A stretch of DNA of 64,000 nt, from assembly GCA_903850335.1 (NCBI GenBank), contig CAINLJ010000223.1, positions 21,339 through 85,338 of the forward strand. Reading direction: 5' to 3'. The DNA is from an uncultured Bacteroidia bacterium (GTDB lineage Bacteria; Bacteroidota; Bacteroidia; Bacteroidales; Prolixibacteraceae). Made by a program: the position numbers and the translations under genes. The notes under the pieces are model-generated. The model worked only from the letters and a program-made list of their open reading frames with translations, ran no database searches and was not told the DNA's origin. Each line of letters begins with the position of its first letter. Position 1 is the stretch's first letter. Shown one piece after another: positions 19,796-27,643 of this stretch.

Positions 19796-20641
19796 ATGAA
19801 TGTTCTAAATCCTGTTGTTTCTGAGAAACTGTTATTACTTGAGGAATGGTTTCAAAAGAGAAAAGGTTCAATTGTTGCTTTTTCAGGTGGAGTCGATTCT
19901 TCACTGGTTCTGTTTCTGGCAAGGAAATACCAGGGTCGTGAAAATTCCATTGGTGTGATTTCGAATTCGGAAAGCCTCAAAAATAAGGATTTTAATCTGG
20001 CAAAATCATTCTGTGAGACTTTTGATATCGAACTCAAAATAATAAAAACGAACGAGCTTAGCGACATTCGTTATAGTCAGAATCCAGTGAACCGCTGTTT
20101 TTATTGTAAGGACCATCTGTTTAAGGATCTTCAGAAACTCAAATTAGAATATCCTGAATTTGATATTCTAAGCGGAACAAATTATGACGATCTGGGAGAT
20201 TATCGTCCTGGAATAGAGGCAGCAGAAAAAAATTCTGTAAGCTCACCCCTTGTGGATTGTAAGGTAACTAAGGAGGAAGTCAGAGAAATTGCGAAGAATT
20301 TTGATCTTCCTAATTGGGATAAACCGGCCAGCCCCTGCCTTAGCTCAAGGATCCCTTATAACCAGGCTGTAACAGGACTAAAACTTAGACAAATTGAAGC
20401 TGCGGAGGACCTGCTTAACAGGTATGGATTTGAAGATGTCAGGGTCCGTCATTTTGGGACTTTTGCCAAAATAGAGGTTAAAAAAAATGATCTTGCAAAA
20501 CTTGACACCCTTAAGGATTTCATCGCCAATGAAATAAAGGAAATTGGATTCGAAAATATTGAGATTGACATCGAAGGTCTGGTGTCCGGCAAATTAAACC
20601 GTGTTCTTAACCCTTCGCATATGAAAAAAAATTTGTTATGA
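19796..20641 (+). CDS. larE: LarE sulfur transferase for the nickel-pincer cofactor
   Basis: The 281-residue protein is an N-type ATP pyrophosphatase with PP-loop SGGVDSS (30-36). LarE adenylates and then thiolates the biscarboxylated pyridinium nucleotide made by LarB. Cysteines C101 and C104 (RCFYCKD) and C181 (SPCLSSR) are present. C181 matches the sacrificial-cysteine position of Lactobacillus LarE. The three-cysteine set resembles LarE enzymes reported to use a [4Fe-4S] cluster instead of sacrificing a cysteine. The stop overlaps the larC start by 4 bp, so translation is probably coupled. Confidence 0.93.
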   Translation: MNVLNPVVSEKLLLLEEWFQKRKGSIVAFSGGVDSSLVLFLARKYQGRENSIGVISNSESLKNKDFNLAKSFCETFDIELKIIKTNELSDIRYSQNPVNRCFYCKDHLFKDLQKLKLEYPEFDILSGTNYDDLGDYRPGIEAAEKNSVSSPLVDCKVTKEEVREIAKNFDLPNWDKPASPCLSSRIPYNQAVTGLKLRQIEAAEDLLNRYGFEDVRVRHFGTFAKIEVKKNDLAKLDTLKDFIANEIKEIGFENIEIDIEGLVSGKLNRVLNPSHMKKNLL

Positions 20642-21810
20642 GAATTTTGTATTATGATTGTTTTGCCGGGATCAGCGGTGATATGAACCTGGGAGCCTTA
20701 CTGGATCTTGGTGTAGATCCTGAGTTGTTAAGGAAAGAACTCCGGAAATTAAATATAGATGGATTTCATCTCGATATAACGAAAGACAGCCGAAGAGGTA
20801 TTTCTGGCACAAAAGCTACAGTTGTTGTAGAAAATCCTGATAACGAAAAACACCGTCACCTAAGGCACATTGAGGAATTGATTAATCAAAGCACCCTGTC
20901 TGAATCTATCAAAGTAGCATCACTTAGGATTTTTGATCTGATTGCAGAGGCTGAGGCCCGGGTTCATCAGATCGATAAGCGGAGCGTTCACTTTCATGAG
21001 GTTGGGGCACTCGATTCTATTGCAGATATCGTCGGAGCCGCAATTTGTCTTGAATTGCTTAATGTAGATAAGGTGATTTCTTCTCCTATTCAGCTGGGAG
21101 GAGGAATGGTAAAATGTGCTCATGGGATTATGCCCGTACCTGCGCCGGCAACTGCCTTGATTGTGACTGGTGTTCCGGTTAAATCGGGACTGGTACAACA
21201 CGAGGCGACAACACCAACTGGGGCTGCAATACTCGTCGGAATGGTGAATGAATTTTCTGATCAGATTAATTTCCCGATCCAAAAAGTTGCATACGGTATA
21301 GGGCAGCGTGATGTGTCGGAGGTACCAAACGTCTTGCGGGTATACCTTTTGGATTCAGGCACCGGGTCGGATGATTCTGCCGTAGAACAAGCCCGGATTG
21401 TTGAGTGTAATATCGATGACATGAACCCCGAATGGTATGAATTTCTCTTTCAGAAACTCTTTGAGGCAGGCGCTTCGGATGTCTTTTTAACTCCGGTGAT
21501 CATGAAAAAATCCAGACCAGCCAACAGACTGTCTGTACTGTGTAAAAATGAAGTTCTTTCACATATAAAGGAAACCATTTTCAGACACAGTACCTCAATT
21601 GGACTTGTCGATTTTCCTATGTCAAAGACGGTTCTCGAACGAAGCGAAAGGGAAGTTGAAACAGAGATCGGGAAAGTTCGCATCAAATACAGCTCCTACA
21701 AGGGGAAAGAGATACATGCAAAGCCTGAATATGAGGATATGAGAAAGTTAGCCCTGGCAAACAATATTACCCTTGGTGAAGTGGAAAAAATTATAAATAA
21801 AATAGGTTAA
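20638..21810 (+). CDS. larC: LarC nickel insertion protein
   Basis: The 390-residue LarC opens with the family signature ILYYDCFAGISGDMNLGAL and has HFHEVGALDSIADIVGA and QHEATTPTGAAIL. It inserts nickel into the bisthiocarboxylated pyridinium mononucleotide in a CTP-dependent reaction. It is one uninterrupted reading frame here, unlike Lactobacillus plantarum, where larC is split and needs a frameshift. It lies between larE (4-bp overlap) and larB (1-bp gap). Confidence 0.94.
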   Translation: MRILYYDCFAGISGDMNLGALLDLGVDPELLRKELRKLNIDGFHLDITKDSRRGISGTKATVVVENPDNEKHRHLRHIEELINQSTLSESIKVASLRIFDLIAEAEARVHQIDKRSVHFHEVGALDSIADIVGAAICLELLNVDKVISSPIQLGGGMVKCAHGIMPVPAPATALIVTGVPVKSGLVQHEATTPTGAAILVGMVNEFSDQINFPIQKVAYGIGQRDVSEVPNVLRVYLLDSGTGSDDSAVEQARIVECNIDDMNPEWYEFLFQKLFEAGASDVFLTPVIMKKSRPANRLSVLCKNEVLSHIKETIFRHSTSIGLVDFPMSKTVLERSEREVETEIGKVRIKYSSYKGKEIHAKPEYEDMRKLALANNITLGEVEKIINKIG

Positions 21811-21811
21811 G

Positions 21812-22549
21812 ATGGATTATCAGACAATCCTTGAGAAATATAAAGCCGGAGCTCTAAATCTGGATGAAGCAATGTCACAACTCTCAAATCAGGGTAGCGA
21901 AGACATGGGATTTGCCAATATAGATACTGAAAGACAGAAAAGGACGGGGATTCCCGAGGTTATTTATGCCTCAGGAAAGACAACTGAACAGGTTAAATTA
22001 ATCGTCGAAAGAATGTACCACAAAGGGATGGATATTCTTGCTACCCGAGTCAATGACGATATGTATGAAGCTGTAAAAACTGTAGTTCCCAATGCTATTT
22101 ATAATGTACTGGCCAGGACTATAACTTATAAACATAAGGAAGAAATATTAACTGATGATTATATAGCCATCATTTCGGCGGGAACTTCTGATCTTCCTGT
22201 TGCTGAAGAGGCAGCTGAAACGGCAAGATTTCTAAATAATAAAGTGATTACAATATATGATGTTGGAGTTGCAGGCATCCACAGGCTTTTTCATAAATGG
22301 GATGTTATTCGCAACGCACGGGTAATAATCGTTGTTGCAGGTATGGAAGGTGCACTGGCAAGTGTAGTTGGAGGACTCGTGGACAAGCCCGTGATTGGTG
22401 TACCTACAAGCGTAGGTTATGGTGCCAGTTTCCAAGGAATATCAGCACTCCTTTCGATGTTAAATAGTTGTGCAAGTGGTGTTTCTGTAGTGAATATTGA
22501 TAATGGTTTTGGTGCCGCATGTCAGGCATCACTTATAAATAAATTGTAA
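21812..22549 (+). CDS. larB: LarB carboxylase/hydrolase for nickel-pincer cofactor
   Basis: The 245-residue LarB has a PurE-like C-terminal half (IISAGTSDLPVAEEAAETA, GMEGALASVVGGLVDKPVIG, PTSVGYGASFQG). It carboxylates the pyridinium ring of nicotinic acid adenine dinucleotide and releases AMP, giving the LarE substrate. Gene order larE-larC-larB puts the first enzyme last. One base separates it from larC and two bases from the following chorismate mutase gene. Confidence 0.94.
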   Translation: MDYQTILEKYKAGALNLDEAMSQLSNQGSEDMGFANIDTERQKRTGIPEVIYASGKTTEQVKLIVERMYHKGMDILATRVNDDMYEAVKTVVPNAIYNVLARTITYKHKEEILTDDYIAIISAGTSDLPVAEEAAETARFLNNKVITIYDVGVAGIHRLFHKWDVIRNARVIIVVAGMEGALASVVGGLVDKPVIGVPTSVGYGASFQGISALLSMLNSCASGVSVVNIDNGFGAACQASLINKL

Positions 22550-22551
22550 TT

Positions 22552-22899
22552 ATGAAGCGGTTTATCCTCCTGGCACTTTTATTTTCAAGCATCTTTTTTA
22601 ATGCTGAAGCGCAATCTGATAGTCTTCAGGTTATGCGTAAGAGTATAGATAGCCTCGACCTGCAAATCATCCGCCTATTGGGAAAGCGGATGGAGGTGGT
22701 TACCAGTATTGGAAAGTATAAGGCAGTTCATCAGATTGCACCTCTTCAACCTAAACGTTTTGAGGAGGTGGTTCAGAAGAATATTCTTTCAGGTCAGAAG
22801 GAGCAACTTTCTGAGCCCTTCATACGAGCACTTATGGATGCAATTCACGAGGAAAGTCTGAAGAAGGAGAGAGCATTGCAAGAGAAAAAAGTGCCATGA
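22552..22899 (+). CDS. exported AroQ-type chorismate mutase
   Basis: The 115-residue product has a signal peptide (MKRFILLALLFSSIFFNAEA) and then a single AroQ helical unit. R29, R46, K57 and R69 reproduce the spacing of the E. coli active-site residues R11, R28, K39 and R51 in RKSIDSLDLQII, LLGKRMEVV, IGKYKAVH and PKRFEEVV. A catalytic fold is therefore likely, in the periplasm, where there is no obvious chorismate pathway. Secreted chorismate mutases are known in some bacteria. Its start is two bases after larB, so it is part of the lar operon. Its role there is unknown. Confidence 0.85.
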   Translation: MKRFILLALLFSSIFFNAEAQSDSLQVMRKSIDSLDLQIIRLLGKRMEVVTSIGKYKAVHQIAPLQPKRFEEVVQKNILSGQKEQLSEPFIRALMDAIHEESLKKERALQEKKVP

Positions 22900-22970
22900 A
22901 AGAGATCCTGTTTTAGGGAATACAGATATGTACTACTCAAATTAACTACAAACTAAAGGAACCGCAACCT

Positions 22971-24776
22971 ATGAACGCAATGCCATTTGTTATAGGAGCT
23001 TTTGCTTTTTTCGCTCTTGCCTACCGGTTTTATTACAGTTTTATATCTGCAAAGGTGCTGATGTTAAATGATAATGAAGTAGCACCTTCTATCCGTCTGT
23101 TCGACAAAAATAATTATTATCCTATGCCCAAGTGGATTGTCTTTGGACATCACTTCGCCGCAATTGCAGGTGCCGGTCCTCTTGTTGGTCCTGTTCTTGC
23201 TGCACAGTTTGGATTTATGCCCGGATTTATATGGATGCTTGTTGGAGCTGTCATGGCTGGTGGAGTTCACGACATGGTCATTCTTACCGCCTCAGTCAGA
23301 TATGATGGTAAATCGCTTGCTGAAATTGCTAAAGCCGAGATTAGCTCACTAAGTGGTACAGTCACATCAGTAGCAGTTCTTATCATAATGATTATAGCAC
23401 TTGCCGGATTGGGTGTTGTTGTTGTTAATGCCTTGGCTGAAAGCTCATGGGGTACCTTCACAATCGCAGCAACAATTCCAATAGCTCTGTTTATGGGATT
23501 ATGGATGTTTAAATTCCGTAAGGATAAGACAGTCGAGGGAACAATAATTGGTGTTATTCTACTTTCACTTGCAGTCATTTATGGAAAATATATCCCTGGC
23601 TCACCTCTTGAATCATGGTTTACTTTCGATCGTAAGACCCTAACTCTTCTTTTAGCCGGATATGGATTCCTGGCTTCAGTACTTCCTGTTTGGCTCTTAT
23701 TGTCACCTCGTGATTATTTGAGTTCAATCATGAAACTTGGAGTAATCTTTTTACTCGCAGTCGGAATTGTAATTGTTGCTCCAGTGATTCAGATGCCCTC
23801 ACTGACACCCTATATTCGTGGTGGAGGTCCGATAATTCCAGGTACCTTGTTCCCTTATCTTTTTATAACAATTGCATGTGGTGCAATCTCAGGATTTCAT
23901 GCACTTGTTAGTTCCGGGACAACCCCCAAAATGATCATGAAAGAGTCACATATTCAGCAAATAGCAGTTGGTTCAATGCTTGCTGAAGGGATGGTAAGCA
24001 TTCTGGCTTTGATTGCAGCGACAAGTCTGTTCCCGCTTGATTATTTCCAGATTAATGTCTCACCTGAAAAATTTGCCCAGATCCTACCGCAGCTTAAGGC
24101 GTTAGGATTTACCCAGACTAACCTTCTTGCATTATCATCTGAGGTAGGGGAAGTTATTGCCGGCCGTCCAGGTGGTGCTGTCTCCCTGGCAGTCGGGATG
24201 GCGCAGGTCTTTTCTGCAATCCCCGGGCTTTCAGGTCTGATGTCCTACTGGTATCATTTTGCAATTATGTTTGAAGCATTATTTATTTTAACAACGATAG
24301 ATGCCGGTACCCGTATTGCCAGATTTATTCTTCAGGAAGCCTTAGGTAAGGTTTACAAACCATTTGGTAACACGAGTTGGTTACCGGGTAATCTGATTAC
24401 CAGCCTGATCGTAGTCTTTGCATGGGGATATTTTATTTACACAGGAAGTGTTTCAACGATTTGGCCAATGTTTGGTGTTGCTAACCAATTGCTTGCAACT
24501 CTTGCCCTGGCTATCGGAACATCATATCTCATAAATCGAGGGAAACGAAAATATATCTGGATTACACTAATTCCAATGATATTCGTTGGTGTAACTACCA
24601 TTACCGGAGGAATTATGAATATGATAAATATTTATATTCCTCAGATCAGCCTTCAAAAAACGCAAATCCAGGGGACGATTAATACCTTACTTACGTCAGT
24701 TATCCTGATATGTGTTTCGCTTATTATTTTGGAAGCAGCGAAGCAATGGATTAAAGGAGACCGAAAAGGTCACTGA
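22971..24776 (+). CDS. cstA: CstA family transporter (carbon starvation protein A)
   Basis: The 601-residue protein has about 16 hydrophobic segments. Its CstA signatures are GHHFAAIAGAGPLVGPVLAAQFG, GGVHDMVIL and a late IDAGTRIARFILQE. Family members in E. coli (CstA, BtsT) import pyruvate and possibly peptides. It begins 71 bp after the exported chorismate mutase, so it could share the lar transcript. With LarECB and a D-2-hydroxyacid dehydrogenase nearby, uptake of a small organic acid is a reasonable guess. It is slightly shorter than E. coli CstA. The next gene is convergent at 7 bp. Confidence 0.93.
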   Translation: MNAMPFVIGAFAFFALAYRFYYSFISAKVLMLNDNEVAPSIRLFDKNNYYPMPKWIVFGHHFAAIAGAGPLVGPVLAAQFGFMPGFIWMLVGAVMAGGVHDMVILTASVRYDGKSLAEIAKAEISSLSGTVTSVAVLIIMIIALAGLGVVVVNALAESSWGTFTIAATIPIALFMGLWMFKFRKDKTVEGTIIGVILLSLAVIYGKYIPGSPLESWFTFDRKTLTLLLAGYGFLASVLPVWLLLSPRDYLSSIMKLGVIFLLAVGIVIVAPVIQMPSLTPYIRGGGPIIPGTLFPYLFITIACGAISGFHALVSSGTTPKMIMKESHIQQIAVGSMLAEGMVSILALIAATSLFPLDYFQINVSPEKFAQILPQLKALGFTQTNLLALSSEVGEVIAGRPGGAVSLAVGMAQVFSAIPGLSGLMSYWYHFAIMFEALFILTTIDAGTRIARFILQEALGKVYKPFGNTSWLPGNLITSLIVVFAWGYFIYTGSVSTIWPMFGVANQLLATLALAIGTSYLINRGKRKYIWITLIPMIFVGVTTITGGIMNMINIYIPQISLQKTQIQGTINTLLTSVILICVSLIILEAAKQWIKGDRKGH

Positions 24777-24783
24777 AAATAGA

Positions 24784-25950
24784 TTAGATTTTTAATTTGA
24801 TTTTTATTCTACCTAAAAATTCGGTTATTCCAATGATTATCAGCGCATATACAAATGATTTAAACAATCCTGGTATACCGGTTTTGATAAATGTTGGTAA
24901 TGTAAAGGCAAAGGTTGCTAAACTGTAATAGATATAAGGAATGAGATAACAGGTAAGCGTTGAAGAGCCTGCAGGTTTTAGGAAATTAAACCATTTTGCC
25001 TTGCCATATAGATCTGCAACCAGATAGACAAAACCAAAAACACCCAGTGCTATTCCATTGCATAGAAAAACCCAGGTGGGCGTAGCGTGAATTTTTGAAA
25101 TGATGAAAAAGTTACGCAATCCAAATCCGGCAATAATCATAAGTATTCCTGCTGATAAGTATATAAAGGGAAGTTTGCGCTTCTGATCTGATGATCCTGC
25201 CCGGTCGTTAACAAGTGTGGCGAGTATACCGGCAAAGGCAAACCCTTCGAATGCCCCTCCACCGGGTATGATCGTGCGAAACCAATGTGCCTGATCTGCA
25301 ATGTTCAACATAGTAAACAGAACCCAGGTAAAAATTAATAACAGCTGCGATTTGTTTGCGAAAAGATAAATAGTAGAGGTGATAAGATAAGTCCAGCCAA
25401 TTAAACCAAGAATGCCCCACCAGGAATGTGACATAGATCCTGTACCATCCTTACCACCTCTGAAAACCAGGTAAAGTGCAATTAAAATTAGAATGCCAAA
25501 AACTTGAAGACCAACATAAAGGTATTTTTTCCATGTTTCAGTTTTAGGATAAATATTCCATATCAGGAAAAATGCTATTGTCATTATGATTTCAAAGACT
25601 TCCCGGCTGATGCCGGATGCAATAACATTCAAATGATCAATGTTAACAGTAAAATATCCCATCACTAAAAGTGCCAGTGAGCGCAAAATAATATGTTTTA
25701 AGATCTTCAGCTGATTTTCCCCCTTCTTGAGCCTGTTGCGAATGGCATAGGGTATAGACATCCCCACGATAAAAAGAAAGCAAGGGAAAATAATATCAGA
25801 AAATCCCAAAAAATCCTGATCTGCTTTGGCATGTTCGAGCCATAAAGGAATGCCGGACAGTGTCCAGAAGTCATTCACAAATATCATTAACAACATGGTT
25901 ATGCCACGAAAAATATCAATTGAGATGATACGGGTTTGATTGTTGTTCAT
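24784..25950 (-). CDS. DUF5009/NagX-like membrane acyltransferase family protein
   Basis: The 388-residue protein has about ten transmembrane segments. It starts RIISIDIFRGITMLLMIFVND and has GFSDIIFPCFLFIVGMSIPYA, the conserved opening of the heparan-alpha-glucosaminide N-acetyltransferase (NagX, DUF1624/DUF5009) group. Human HGSNAT acetylates terminal glucosamine across a membrane; bacterial homologues often lie in GlcNAc-use loci. A GH20-like gene follows upstream on the same strand (58-bp gap), which supports an amino-sugar role. The reaction is not proven by sequence. Confidence 0.85.
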   Translation of the reverse strand: MNNNQTRIISIDIFRGITMLLMIFVNDFWTLSGIPLWLEHAKADQDFLGFSDIIFPCFLFIVGMSIPYAIRNRLKKGENQLKILKHIILRSLALLVMGYFTVNIDHLNVIASGISREVFEIIMTIAFFLIWNIYPKTETWKKYLYVGLQVFGILILIALYLVFRGGKDGTGSMSHSWWGILGLIGWTYLITSTIYLFANKSQLLLIFTWVLFTMLNIADQAHWFRTIIPGGGAFEGFAFAGILATLVNDRAGSSDQKRKLPFIYLSAGILMIIAGFGLRNFFIISKIHATPTWVFLCNGIALGVFGFVYLVADLYGKAKWFNFLKPAGSSTLTCYLIPYIYYSLATFAFTLPTFIKTGIPGLFKSFVYALIIIGITEFLGRIKIKLKI

Positions 25951-26008
25951 TATAAGTCCATTATTCTTTGTATTTTTCTTGAAAAAGCAGGATCATTCCT
26001 TCATTTAT

Positions 26009-27112
26009 CTATATTTTTTCATTGTGTTTCCTGATGGTTTCAAATAATGTCTTAAAACAATTGCTTTGTGTGTTTTGTCCTGCTTTTGGATTCGTTTTAC
26101 GTCCATAATATTCATCCATAAACGATCCTGCGCCACTCCAGATTGTTTGCATCATCCCCTGGAACCTCTCCTTCATCTCGGGTGTAGCTGCGACCCTGAA
26201 CCGAAACATGTCTTCTGTCTGTTTAACTGCATTTTCCGGCATCCTCCAGGGACAAGTAATTACGCTAAGGCCCTTAATTGCAAAATAAGCGGGTGTAAGG
26301 TCCGGGCGTTCATAATGCCAGTCACATATCATGACATCTTTATTTATCAGATCAACAGCACGGTATGTATTATTCATGCTTGCTTCCCACATGCCCATCC
26401 CTGTCGTCTTACCATCGATTAACCTGTCACCCCAAATCCAAAGCTGACGGTTTTTTAATGCAAGGTGATTACGAAGGAGGTTGACTTCACCGGCAAATAA
26501 CTCAGCTTTATCTCTTCCTGAACATCGTGGACACTGATCTTCTCCGATATAAAATACCTCATCCATGCCTGCATGAAATGCATCGGATTCAAAGGCATCA
26601 CATATTTCGTCTATTAAGGCGAACACAATGGGATGAAGATCCGGATGAAGAGGGCAATAACTCTTGCAATACAGACCATCAGGATTTGGCCATTTGTATT
26701 TGTCCGGCATTTTTACCTTGGGAGTTTCATCAAACTGAGGATAAACACTTAGTAACCGGGTTGTCTTTGAAGCCCAGGATTGATGTCCGAGAAGATTTAT
26801 CTGTGGTATAATGCGAATGTTATTTTTGCGACAGGTATTTACCATTTTTTTAACATCGTCCGGCGACAGAGATACTGAGTCGCTTAGTTCAGGATGACTG
26901 CTAAATTTGTAACTGTAATCGATCCTAAGAATCAGTGTGTTAACATTTCTGCTTGCTAATTCTTCTGCAATGAACTTGTTAAATTCTTCAATTTCTGATG
27001 GTTTAGGAGTTCCAATGCAAAAGCCCCTTACAGGCAGTGTCTCCTGTGCATAAACGGAATTCAAAATAAAACAAAAAAAGAGCAGGACACTCTTCAGGAT
27101 AATTTTAGTCAT
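26009..27112 (-). CDS. secreted GH20-like beta-N-acetylhexosaminidase family protein
   Basis: The ATG at 27112 (367 residues) starts a signal peptide ending VYAQ. The rest is a TIM barrel with IIPQINLLGHQSW and the GH20-like catalytic pair D184-E185 in HAGMDEVFYIG. GH20 enzymes remove terminal GlcNAc or GalNAc using the substrate acetamido group. The protein lacks the N-terminal GH20b domain seen in most hexosaminidases and is short for the family, so the substrate could be different. Four cysteines (GLYCKSYCPLH, DQCPRCSG) are unusual and might bind a metal or form disulfides. It pairs with the NagX-like gene. Confidence 0.75.
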   Translation of the reverse strand: MTKIILKSVLLFFCFILNSVYAQETLPVRGFCIGTPKPSEIEEFNKFIAEELASRNVNTLILRIDYSYKFSSHPELSDSVSLSPDDVKKMVNTCRKNNIRIIPQINLLGHQSWASKTTRLLSVYPQFDETPKVKMPDKYKWPNPDGLYCKSYCPLHPDLHPIVFALIDEICDAFESDAFHAGMDEVFYIGEDQCPRCSGRDKAELFAGEVNLLRNHLALKNRQLWIWGDRLIDGKTTGMGMWEASMNNTYRAVDLINKDVMICDWHYERPDLTPAYFAIKGLSVITCPWRMPENAVKQTEDMFRFRVAATPEMKERFQGMMQTIWSGAGSFMDEYYGRKTNPKAGQNTQSNCFKTLFETIRKHNEKI

Positions 27113-27210
27113 TTTCAAGGGTATATTTAGCGTTTGAATTGTAGGGTAAAGCTGGTTAAAAATCTAAACATTAGCAAGAATAACAGGGCATAATGTTCTC
27201 CCAGTTTCTT

Positions 27211-27427
27211 ACCCTCAGTTTCGCTGAGGGTCATTTACATTTAACTCCTTTCGGAGTTGCTTATAAATTGATAATTAAGCATTTAAATAAATAATTATCC
27301 ATTTTCCAAAAACATATTATGCTTATTGCAATTATAATTCCACCAAAGGTGGAAAAATATTAATGGCCCCCAATTTTTATTGGGGGTTAATGAACTGGTA
27401 TAGAATTTCAACCCGAAGCGGGTTGAA
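27211..27427. repeat. cluster of five different short hairpins
   Basis: In the 531-bp gap between divergent genes, five perfect inverted repeats follow each other: ACCCTCAG/CTGAGGGT (27211-27231), AACTCC/GGAGTT (27243-27258), TTCCACC/GGTGGAA (27338-27354), CCCCCAAT/ATTGGGGG (27367-27386) and TTCAACCCG/CGGGTTGAA (27407-27427). Loops are 3-5 bases. The arm sequences are unrelated. Neither flanking gene ends here, so they are not ordinary terminators. They resemble REP-type intergenic palindromes. Upstream of 27211 and between 27428 and 27545 I see nothing else. Confidence 0.75.
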
Positions 27428-27544
27428 TCCTTTCTGATTAGTTTTAATTAAGTCAATAATAACCATTTTCGCTCTACTCACCGATTTCATTTGATAAGGT
27501 AACAAATCCACTTTAAGTGAATTGTAATCAGCATTTATTTCAAA

Positions 27545-27576
27545 CTTGCTAAAATTGTTTTTAAACGGTATATTTG
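27545..27576 (+). promoter_or_regulatory. promoter for the GAF histidine kinase
   Basis: TATATTTG (27569-27576) is an exact -7 match. CTTG (27545-27548), 20 bp upstream, is a one-mismatch -33 element. The kinase ATG follows 67 bp after the -7 box. Confidence 0.5.
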
Positions 27577-27643
27577 AATGTTGAAGCATTATTTATTGTT
27601 AACTGAAATGGTTCAAAATCAGACCATGTAAAATACTCAAAAG

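Noticed and set aside
26066..26422. 118-residue plus-strand open frame with many cysteines
   Set aside because: It is the antisense shadow of the GH20-like gene.
27377..27589. 70-residue minus-strand open frame in the hairpin cluster
   Set aside because: It runs through two hairpins and the -7 box of the downstream kinase and has no recognisable domain, so it is best explained as repeat-derived.
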